From Echinostoma caproni (lineage: Eukaryota; Platyhelminthes; Trematoda; Plagiorchiida; Echinostomatidae), in the NCBI GenBank assembly GCA_900618425.1, contig UZAN01048427.1, positions 1 through 11,389 of the forward strand: DNA of 11,389 nt, read 5' to 3'. The position numbers and the translations under genes are program-made. Shown piece by piece: positions 1 through 7,361 of the stretch. Position 1 is the first letter of the stretch, and every line of letters starts with the position of its first letter. The notes beneath the pieces are model-generated. The model did no database searches and was not told the DNA's origin. It saw only the letters and a list, made by a program, of their open reading frames with translations.

Positions 1-78
1 CAGGTGGTCCAATAGGACCTGCAATTTTGCACTGAGTCACGCCAACGGTATCTTACTGCTATATGGTCGACTTGAGTC
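1..78 (-). mobile_element. 5'-truncated fragment of family B retrotransposon (endonuclease core)
   Basis: Read on the minus strand, this stretch encodes the QVDHIAVRYRWRDS motif of an endonuclease/exonuclease/phosphatase (EEP) type endonuclease from a non-LTR retrotransposon. Over 77 bases it matches 7756-7832 (the same part of the long copy B1) with one difference, at position 41, where this copy keeps Arg (CGT) and B1 has Cys (TGT). Similarity stops abruptly near position 78, where family A sequence begins, so this is probably a 5'-truncated insertion into element A. The rest of the copy lies beyond the window start. Confidence 0.8.
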
Positions 79-79
79 T

Positions 80-1067
80 TCGTGAAGTTGGTAATGGATT
101 GGGAAAGACACGAAGGGAAACAGTATTCGTTCTAGGGATAAGGAGCTAGAAAACCACGGAAACCGTTCCAGTTGGCTGAGTTTCAATGCCATAACTTGGG
201 TCTCAAGTTGGGTGGTGGCTCGGAGTTTGAAAACCTAATAGAACAGCGATCTGATGAGTCAAGAGAAGAGAGGGTATCAATGTGTGAGAAGAAAGAAGGG
301 ACCGAAGTGAGAATTAGATCGAGGGTGTGGACACGATCGCCAGCTCGATCAGGGACACGTGTAGGGAGCTCAACTAGTTAGCTCAGGTTGTTGACCAAAG
401 CGAAGTGTTCGGCTTCGCGCCCCAAAGGAGAAGTAGCAGATGAATGTATCAACCAATCCTGATTGTGAACGTTGAAATCTCCCAAGATGGTAACATAACA
501 GTTGGGGTCGGTTGCAAACAAATGTTCAATGTTCGAAGATAGAACATCGAAGAGTCGCCGCTATTGGAGGAACGATAAAGAACACAAAATTAATGATTAA
601 AGGAAGGAAGTCGGAGTTTCAGCTACAACAACCTTTCCTTGAGAAAGGTTATCAACGGTAACCGAAACGTCGGCAAATATAATTCTCAAACAACATCGTT
701 GTGTTCTTAACATTACAACGCTCACAAAGGAGAGTGTATTTGGGGAATTGAAGGTGGGTGGTGTCTGACGAGGGGGAGATTTGTGTTTCGGTCAAAAAAG
801 GGGGAGCGAAGAAGAATGAAGAAAGTGGTGTACAGAATCAATATTGCGGTTCAGTCCGCGAATGTTGGTGAGGGTGATGAGTGCGTGTTTACAGTCTGAG
901 TGCATAGAGCGAGCGCGAGTACGTGAGCGTTCGTGATTTTGTATATTTATGTTCATGTTGTGAGGAAACCGGCAACCATGATCCTGAAACTTGGAGTGGC
1001 GGACCACATAAGATTGCAACAGATCAGGCGTGGTAGTGAGCCGGGAGAAGGCAGAGCCGCCTATCAC
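80..1067 (-). pseudogene. Family A non-LTR retrotransposon, endonuclease domain (decayed)
   Basis: Minus-strand reading gives the hallmarks of an EEP endonuclease of a CR1/Jockey-like element. The N-terminal motif ITLTNIRGLNRNIDSVHHFL lies around 890-830, GDFNVHNQDW at 482-453, then LPTRVPDRAGDRVHTLDLIL and SSDRC at 257-243. Such proteins nick target DNA to prime reverse transcription. The catalytic Ser-Asp-His near the end reads Ser-Asp-Arg here, so the His is lost. There are in-frame stops at 792-794 and just after the GDFN segment (LS*LVELPTR), and the middle (about 500-790) needs frame changes to follow. The post-EN segment with LWH*NSANW is still visible down to about 115. The 5' limit is unclear: no convincing start or upstream ORF was recognised above 1067. 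It is a different family from B, as the NIRGL and GDFNVH signatures differ. Confidence 0.8.
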
Positions 1068-1600
1068 CTACTTCAAGAACTCCGGAGTTGTTGACTGAGT
1101 GTTTAGATGAAGAATTCCCCAATCTGGTGGCTTGTATTTTATCAGTGAAGCAGTGGGACAGCCAAACTAACAATTACGTGGGGCATTCAAACGATTCCAG
1201 TTTTAGTAACAACTTTGATCGAGGAACGGAATCAAATGCTGAAGACGTAACAGAGTTGTTCAAAGACTTAGTGAAAAAATGAATGAGGGTGAAGGCTACG
1301 TCCATTAGGCTTGTAAACTGTAAAGGATCATTGGGAATGTTCATAGATTGCTTGAGGCGTTTGAGGATAGCCTTGTTAGTCAACTTAAGAGCTGAACACG
1401 CTAACGCTGTGTTTCGCCACCCCAAGTCCCGGATTTCAGGTTAGGGTTTCCATCACTGAAAAACAGGTCTTCGTGACTACGAGGGTTTGCCCCGTCTGCT
1501 GTTCATCAAACCAATGTGTGCAAAAAACTGCTGCGAAGTGAACCAGTGGTCGCGTCGACGAAAGTCACCCAACCAGCTTGCCTATTCCTGTCCGACTCCT
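1068..1600. other. Unassigned stretch above element A
   Basis: Two overlapping small open frames occur here (plus 1088-1282, minus 1425-1174), but neither resembles a family I recognise and neither has clear coding character. The stretch may be 5' sequence of element A, an older repeat, or plain intron. I looked for the missing C-terminal NDUFA9 exon on the minus strand here and did not find it. Confidence 0.4.
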
Positions 1601-1607
1601 TTTTACA

Positions 1608-1695
1608 CTGCTTTGTATCCCAACCCCCCCCCTCCGTTTTCCGTTTTTCTTGATGTTGCGTTGGCACCAAGCTTGCTCCCATACCGGTGGTAAAT
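1608..1695 (-). repeat. Short repeat X, copy 1
   Basis: On the minus strand this block begins ATTTACCACCGG, continues with AAGCTTGGTGCCAACGC, passes through an A-rich stretch, reaches a nine-base G run (C run at 1624-1632 on the plus strand) and then GGATACA. The same order of blocks occurs on the plus strand at 9592-9684. Aligned by eye, the first 45 bases share about 38, with an equal-length G tract after an A-rich spacer. Below about 1608 I cannot follow the similarity. It abuts the family B fragment B3, so it may be inserted in or next to it. Confidence 0.7.
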
Positions 1696-1739
1696 AATAT
1701 AACAAAACCCCATCAGCTTGAAAAGAATAGAGAGAAGCC

Positions 1740-2160
1740 CATCAGGAGGTACCGCTGTCTTACGTTAGTGATTGGATTCAGCCTCGTACACAAGCAAAGT
1801 TTCTTGGCGAATGCGTCGCACATTTAATTAGATCCCACAACTGATCCACTTCGCGGTGCTCCTAGCTCCTATTTAAGCTTCTCCTTATAACGTGCTAATC
1901 GAGGAGGCGATTTCTGGCGATGAGCGCGAAGCGGATCAGAACCAGTGCACAGTCAAACTCAACGCAGATGCTCCAATCGGATTTGCAATTTCTTACCGAA
2001 CCACGCCAACAGTAGCTTACTGCTATGTGGTCAATTTGGGACAACTTGCCCGTTGAACTATAGAACTATAGAACACCGCGAGAGCTGTGTCACAATTTGG
2101 TGATAGATAAGGACAACAGATGATCTGCGCAGAAGTGAAGTATTTGAGTACTAGAGTTAT
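1740..2160 (-). mobile_element. Family B retrotransposon fragment B3 (endonuclease)
   Basis: Minus-strand sequence encodes QIDHIAVSYCWRGSVRNC (2038-1985) and then VEFDCALVLIRFAL (1963 downward), collinear with the EN core of B1 at 7829-7731. Upstream homology to B1 continues to about 2150: TTCTGCGCAGATCAT here against TTCTGCGCGGGACAT in B1. The terminal Ser-Asp-His motif reads Phe-Asp-Cys, so two conserved residues including the catalytic His are lost. Downstream, similarity to other copies fades near 1740, just before repeat X. It is clearly dead. Its divergence from B1 is much larger than that of the 1-78 fragment, so it is an older copy or another subfamily. Confidence 0.75.
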
Positions 2161-2852
2161 ACATATATATATTTAACACCAATCTCTACAGATACAGCGC
2201 CAAACATCAAGTTAATTAATATTAAATTGTCCGTAAACATTTTGTGAAGCCTCTGTAAAACTAGGGCTAGATGAACCAAAAATCCGCAAAACGCCTTTTC
2301 AGATTCATTAGAAACTTCTCACTTCAAAATAACAAAAAGAATATGCATGGAACTAAAGGAAAACAATGACTGCATTTCGAATATACTATAGTAAATCGAA
2401 GTTATCCCATTCGAATTGTGTACAATGAGGTTCCACAAAAACTCAAAAGAATCTCACCCTCTCATCAACATCATCCTCATTATTTTCAGTTGAGGAAGCA
2501 ACTCTAGTAGTCATGATGACCTAGTCTTCAGTGATGTGAGCAGCACACCTGTAGGCCCTCTTGAAAAACTCATTGCGATGTTGCTTCGAGTGACAGTGAA
2601 ACGACTTATCACTTAATTTGAGTAGTGATGGTCTTGACCTGAACTATACAGTCCAAAAGAAACCACTAATAACCAATCAAAACGGATGTTCGCTACTGCC
2701 ACAAGCGAAAAATCGATAAGCATGACTATTCGGCGTTTTACTTAGTTGTGCTCCTAATGAATCACACATTAGTACTTTATGGCGTTCGTAAATCAGGGAG
2801 TACATCAAGAGAGACGAATAAAGAACAATAATAATTTCAGAAATAAACCTAC
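2161..2852. other. NDUFA9 intron sequence, AT-rich, no gene seen
   Basis: This is AT-rich sequence downstream (minus strand) of the exon ending at 2853, with TATA-type simple sequence around 2161-2175. No open frame of note, no retroelement motif and no further NDUFA9 exon was recognised. Confidence 0.5.
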
Positions 2853-3111
2853 AGGAAAATGGGATTCATCCCCGTGATGTTGAGTTCGGCTGGCAGATAA
2901 CGACAAATGAAGTAGATCCATTTAACTAGATCATCCAATCGATATCGATGGGGGCCGACTGCCTCATATATTTGTCCGGGAGCATCTGGTGCGGTCAAAC
3001 TGTTCACAATCCCGCGAGCAACATCCCCGACGTAAACTGGTTGTTTGATGGTTTTCATCCCGCGCCCCCACAGAGGAACGTCAACCACCCGTCCAATACC
3101 AAATCGGCGAG
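2853..3111 (-). CDS. NDUFA9: NDUFA9 internal exon (complex I subunit, SDR-like), downstream exon of the pair
   Basis: This exon encodes about 86 residues of the mitochondrial complex I accessory subunit NDUFA9, an atypical short-chain dehydrogenase that binds NADPH at the matrix side of complex I. Recognisable segments in order are RRFGIGRVVDVPLWGRG, KTIKQPVYVGDVARGIVNS, then VGPHRYRLDDLVKWIYFICR. The second matches the strongly conserved KQPVYVgDVakGIVNa block of the family. The acceptor is a pyrimidine-rich TTTTCTTCTTCAG ending at 3112. The first two bases (CT) complete a codon begun by a single C at 4035, giving an uninterrupted frame. The donor is CT|GTAGGT with the intron starting at 2852; reading on would hit a TAG at once (2851-2849), which supports the splice. 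The exon ends in phase 2. Downstream exons coding the C-terminus are not in the window. Confidence 0.92.
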
Positions 3112-4034
3112 CTGAAGAAGAAAATCGTGAAGATGAAATATATGAAAAGCTTAAAGGCAAAAACCTGACTTCTTCGCAATTGATTTGGGACCTTAAGGCG
3201 ACAAGTCAAACAAAGTGGACAGAAAACGGCGTTTTAATCCCACAAGGCTGTGAACGTTAATGCAACGACTGCGACTAGAATGATTTGATCACACCGTAAG
3301 TCTGATAACGACCTGAGCAAGTCTGCCTTGACACCACCACTTTGCCCGAGATGGCGTTGTGGTGGTCAGCTGAAAACCTGGCTAGACACGATAAGCAAGG
3401 ATAAAGAAAACCTTGCTCTTCGCTTCGTTTACGGCAAACTCTAATGGAAGTCAAGCTGGATCGCAATCTGCGCTGATCTTGCAGCAGACCACCGAGCGTG
3501 AGAAGCGGCAATTCAGGATATCCATGAATCCGGCTGATCCTCTCCCAGGAGCCAACCGCCGTAGAGTAAGGTTTCTGCACGGTCGTACACAATCCGCGCT
3601 ATAAATTACTACGCCTTTTGCTCACCCTCTTTAGAGCAAGAGTTGGGAATGCCTCGGCATCGTCTCTCCCCCTCTAACAATTTACCTTTGGATCATGGGG
3701 TTTATTCTTTTTACTGTAAGTCACTATCCTGTAAAGCGGAATATCCAAGTTAGTAAGCTGAACAAGACGAATATCACGAGGTAAACTACAACAAAATTTG
3801 ATGTTCGCTCTTCAAATTACAAGGGAACCTAGAAACCGCTCAAATGCTTCTGGGAAAGAATAATAGTGACATTCTTAGCCAGGCTCCCTTACTCAACCCT
3901 TAAGGATATCACTTCCGATCATTAACAAAATATGGTAGTACAATGGCAGCATGAACGGAAAGTTCAGTCTGCATTACACGATTGCTGATATGAAGATAAG
4001 TTTAAAAAACAAGCAACCACACGTGAAAACATAC
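3112..4034 (-). other. NDUFA9 intron (923 bp) between the two exons
   Basis: The intron starts with GTATGT at 4034-4029 and ends with a pyrimidine-rich tract and CAG at 3114-3112. It separates exons that join in phase (one base plus two bases of a codon). It contains an antisense retrotransposon tail at about 3288-3604. The remainder (3605-4034 and 3112-3287) shows nothing recognisable. Confidence 0.85.
3288..3604 (+). pseudogene. Family C non-LTR retrotransposon, C-terminal tail (antisense in NDUFA9 intron)
   Basis: On the plus strand, one frame reads SHRKSDNDLSKSALTPPLCP, then WRCGGQLKTWLDTISKDKE (from about 3352), then after a stop WKSSWIAICADLAADHR, a stop, and EAAIQDIHESG. The layout RRRGGQ-x-KTW-x-D followed by a Trp-rich segment, ADRxAW-like motif and IRDI-like end is the typical C-terminal tail after the RT domain of flatworm RTE-like elements. 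The corresponding tail in B1 (GGQQMTWRRG, KDFATVW) differs, so this is another family. Stops interrupt it at least three times. Only the 3' part is present, as expected of a 5'-truncated insertion. It is a dead fragment; family assignment is from motif memory only. Confidence 0.65.
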
Positions 4035-4395
4035 GCTTTGCAGCATAATAGCATAAAAATCTATCCATTTCACCCCACATATCAGCTGGGCGGAATATGA
4101 TAGCGTCCGGACGTTCTCGCTTAACTTCCATTTCGCCAACGGCTTTGGACATCATGAAGCGAGAAGGTGCACGTACATATCTCGGTGGTTTTCGATTCTG
4201 ACATAAGGCGGAAATGTGAACTAAACGCTCCACACCGAGCTCTCTTGAGATACGTGCAATCCTGGCAGCCCCATCCACGTGCACCTGCTCCAGTTTGAAG
4301 TTACGAGTGTCGGTTTCTTTTCCAATTAGGTTGATCACCACATCGCTGTAACGCATCGATTTTCGTAAACTCTCCTCATCTTCCAGATGAAATGG
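4035..4395 (-). CDS. NDUFA9: NDUFA9 internal exon (complex I subunit, SDR-like), upstream exon of the pair
   Basis: The exon encodes about 120 residues from the Rossmann-fold core of NDUFA9. In order are PFHLEDEES, YSDVVINLIGKETDTRNF (the conserved DVVINLIG strand and loop), GVERLVHISAL, SRFMMSKAVGE, then PDAIIFRPADMWGEMDRFL. The SKAVGE block matches the family's NKAVGE segment. In the human protein the YxxxK pair of SDR enzymes is retained as YLRNK, whereas here it reads FMMSK, a Tyr-to-Phe change. NDUFA9 is regarded as non-catalytic, so this is tolerable. The acceptor is TCTTATTCCAG ending at 4396; an in-frame TAA lies about 30 bases upstream and no other AG intervenes, which fixes the exon start. 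The donor is AAAGC|GTATGT (intron from 4034). The length of 361 bp leaves one base over, matched by the next exon. Upstream exons are outside the window or not recognisable. Confidence 0.93.
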
Positions 4396-4909
4396 CTGGA
4401 ATAAGACATGGCAGTGTAGAGCGTTGAAAAATTAGTCCCCTGACAATTTCTACAATGTCACTTACAGTTCAAAGTAGTTTATCAATTTTATGGTCAAAAA
4501 CGTTTAATTCAATGTTTGCTATTGAGGGTGACAAAACGTGTACGACCACTCCCCGAAAAAAGACAAACATAAATAAGTAATAAAACAGCCCAGGCAGAAA
4601 ATCTTTATATAAATATACAGTTTGAAGAAGTCTGCGGTCGTGGTATGTGTACTTGGTCCTTGAACCTAGCAGTGGGTCTTTACGGCCTGAATCTTACCCA
4701 CTGGACGGCATGCAATACATTGCTTGGTGGACTTGCACAGAACAGAGTTTCTGAGAGCAAGCAATCGAGATATTACGTTCCCGTAAAATGTTATTTCATC
4801 GCTGATCCACTTTGATAATTTTGTTTTCCAAGTACATTCTGCAAGTGATTGACATACTAAAATATCATGCGATAATCGGATACATTTGACGCCTCAGCAA
4901 AAATTAAAT
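4396..4909. other. NDUFA9 upstream intron, no gene recognised
   Basis: This is AT-rich sequence upstream (minus strand) of the 4395 exon. There is no retrotransposon motif, no long open frame and no N-terminal NDUFA9 exon; I looked for the Gly-rich Rossmann nucleotide-binding segment expected there. Confidence 0.45.
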
Positions 4910-4956
4910 TCAAAATCCCCAATGGTGAACTGAGTCAAACGCTCTATTTAAATTAA

Positions 4957-5355
4957 TTGCGAGACCGGCAAGATGTGAAAGACATCGAGTTGGAGATGAA
5001 AGGTCACCTTCAAAACCCTCAGTATGGTAAGCGGTATGTGCCATGGGTTGTGGCTGGTCACCCTTCCCTTGCACTTCGTGAAATGCTACAGTACGACCGA
5101 GCGTCCCAAATAGCTTCTTCTGAGGAAGTTCTACCCACTGCCTTTTCGTGGTGGAGGTGTTTTCCAACCAAAGTGAGAGGACGAGAAGCCGAATCCCGGG
5201 GCTATAACCCAGTTTGTGAACCTTTCGCAGTCCATCTAGGGGAGTTGGCTAAAAACCCTGATTCGAAAACAACCAAGAGGAAGCGTACAAAACACACACT
5301 TTCCAGGTTATGGCAGTGCCCATCGGCTTNATATCCAGAGTTTGGCGAAGAGTGA
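4957..5355 (+). other. Unclassified open stretch, probable interspersed repeat, with one ambiguous base
   Basis: A 132-codon plus-strand frame is open here, starting only at a TTG, and an 85-codon minus-strand frame overlaps it (5167-4910). I recognise no protein family in either. The local base composition is less AT-rich than the flanking intron, and the frame contains an N at 5330, so one residue cannot be read. An open frame on both strands in a non-coding setting is more like a young, high-copy non-coding repeat than a gene. There is no start context, splice signal or neighbour that supports expression. Confidence 0.3.
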
Positions 5356-5723
5356 AGATGTGGTCGATACAATTTCGACCAAGCCTAAAACCACCCTGGT
5401 TCTAACGCGTGCATACTTCACATGAAGCCAACGAACCATCAACATCTTTCTCATCATGATAGGGGTCACCCAGTCGATTGGATATATTCATAAACCTGAT
5501 CGTACAGCGAAATACAGTGAAGCGAACTTCACGGATCGCTGCCAAACCCGCAATGCATACAAGATTAGTAGTAAAATTGAAGGTGGAAAGGAATTGGACC
5601 TACTTTGAGGGGAGGAGAAGAAGGTGAACCACTATGGTCAACACAGAGTACGCAATCGAACTCTGCATACATACTGTTTCAAGCATTCTGATCTGATAAG
5701 AAACGACAACAAGAACGCCACTG
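5356..5723. other. 3' flank of element B1, no gene recognised
   Basis: Minus-strand sequence just below the B1 stop (5724-5726) continues with QWRSCCRFLSDQ-like coding remnants, so the first tens of bases are B1 3' sequence. No poly(A), simple-repeat tail or target-site duplication that would mark the element's 3' end was found by eye. Confidence 0.4.
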
Positions 5724-7073
5724 CTACCGGTTCGAAGCCATATCCTTTAATGTCTCCAACCAAACAGTTGCGAAGTCTTTCGCACTCCAACCTGGAAGGC
5801 GAGAGACACCTACTCTACCTAATGGCTCTGTGCATTTCTTCATGCCTCGTCTCCACGTCATCTGTTGACCTCCACGTGGTTTCCTCCGGCCTGGATTAGC
5901 TACAGCGAATAAAGCGCGGTGCGGCAGACGACGGCTGGGCATACGCAATATGTGCCGTAGCCAGCGAAGTTTACTAATTTGAATTCGGTGTGCTAGCAGG
6001 TTTATACCTGATAGACTCTCAAACACACGACGGATTACCTCCACGTTACTAACCCGCTCGCTCCATCCCACGGGAGCTAAACTGAGTAAACACCGATAAA
6101 CGAAAACCTCTAATCGATGGATATCTTCGACTCGCAAATTCAAGGTCCCACAACCATAAAGCAGGATCGAACGAACGACAGCACAATATACACGACCTTT
6201 CAATATCAGTGAAACGTCGCGTCTAAGCCAAAGGTGTATCAGTCCTGCTTATGCTGCTCGAGCCTACGAAATGCGGGCGGTTATCTCTTTTGCTGCGTTA
6301 CCGTCATTGGTCACGCAACTCGTTGGTCTATCAAGTGCGCTTTGCGCGTCCTCCATACATTCAAACAGATAGACAATGTCATCGACGTATTCTAAATCGC
6401 ACAGCTTTTCTCCAGCTGCCCATTCAATACCTACGTTTTGGAGACCACTTAGTGCGTTCTCCAGCATGTCGTCTACGACGAAATTGAACAGGAACGGTGA
6501 AAAAGGGCATCCTTGACGGACGCCGCTGCTGGTGACGAACGGCCTACTTAGTTTATCATAGACCCTTACACGATCAGAGGTATGCGAGTACAGTGACCTC
6601 ATTAAGTTAACGTACTTCTGGGGCATTCCTTTTCGAAGAAGGGAACCTATCAGAGCTTCGCGAGCAACTGAGCCGAAGGCTCCTTTCAGGACAAGGAACA
6701 CTGTGATCGTTGGTCGGTGGTGGGTGTGACGCAGCTCAAGGACCTGACGCAACGTAAAAATTTGATCAATACATTCAAAGTCAAGCCGGAATCCGGCTTG
6801 CTGTTTACATATGTTGGTCTCTCTTAAAGGAGTCAGGCGTCGAAGTATAACCGAAGCTAGCACTTTGGTGATGAGCGGGATCAAACTGATCCCGCAGTGG
6901 TTTTCGCCATTGTTGCGAAATCCTTTCTCGAAAATGGGAACGATTAGTGACTCGCCCCAAGATGAAGGAATGTGTTCTTGCGTCCAAATGTTGCGCAGTA
7001 AAGTAGTAATACAGCTTACGAGGTTACCACCCCCATCTTGAAGAGTGGGAGAAAGCTCATCTGGTCCTGCTGC
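5724..7073 (-). pseudogene. B1 reverse transcriptase and C-terminal tail (motif A mutated, stops, deletion)
   Basis: One minus-strand frame runs from AAGPDELSPT (7073) through LIVPIFEKG, QQAGFRLDFECIDQIFTLRQ, motif A, motif B SGVRQGCPFSP (6527-6495) and motif C LEYVDDI to a tail with KGRVYCAVVRSILLYGC (from about 6203) and GGQQMTWRRG. RT copies element RNA onto nicked DNA. Motif A reads FLVLKGAFGS: Val at 6692-6690 and Gly at 6674-6672 replace the two Asp residues expected there, so the polymerase is inactive. The YVDD Asp pair is intact at 6383-6378. Between ALDRPTS and CVTNDGN (near 6317) about 60 residues usual in this family seem to be missing. Two stops interrupt ARIS*ARAA*AGL (6266-6264 and 15 bases below). 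The frame stays constant throughout. Confidence 0.88.
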
Positions 7074-7361
7074 CTCGCTTCAGAGCTTGAATGCAAGACC
7101 GAACTGCTGCTTCCGTTGGCACGACGGTGCCCAAGGAGCTTCAGTTACGGATGAGACAACCTGATTAGCACTAGGCCAGCTGGACTGTTCGCTGAAGTAT
7201 TCTATCCTGCGATCAAGTCGTTGATCCCTATTGTGAATAGCTTATCCCACCTTATCACAGACTGTTTCACTAACTGCAGTCCGCCGATCTCCCGTACTGC
7301 GTAGCAGTGCCTGACTATTCCCTGATGCCGCTGCTACTTCCATTTCACCAGCTATTGTTGC

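Noticed and set aside
250..310. CTGATGAGTC followed later by GACCGAAG, resembling a hammerhead ribozyme core
   Set aside because: The spacing is far too long, flanking stems are not complementary, and the minus strand here encodes the element A endonuclease end.
1174..1425. 83-codon minus-strand frame as the missing C-terminal NDUFA9 exon
   Set aside because: It shows none of the conserved C-terminal NDUFA9 blocks and its ends lack matching splice phase.
1381..1440. GGCG...GTTAGCG on the minus strand as a tRNA-derived SINE box A
   Set aside because: Spacing does not fit the box A consensus and no box B follows at the right distance.
3045..3260. Plus-strand open frame over the NDUFA9 exon
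   Set aside because: Antisense shadow of the exon on the other strand.
3275..3592. Minus-strand 105-codon frame in the NDUFA9 intron
   Set aside because: Antisense of the plus-strand retrotransposon tail; no family resemblance.
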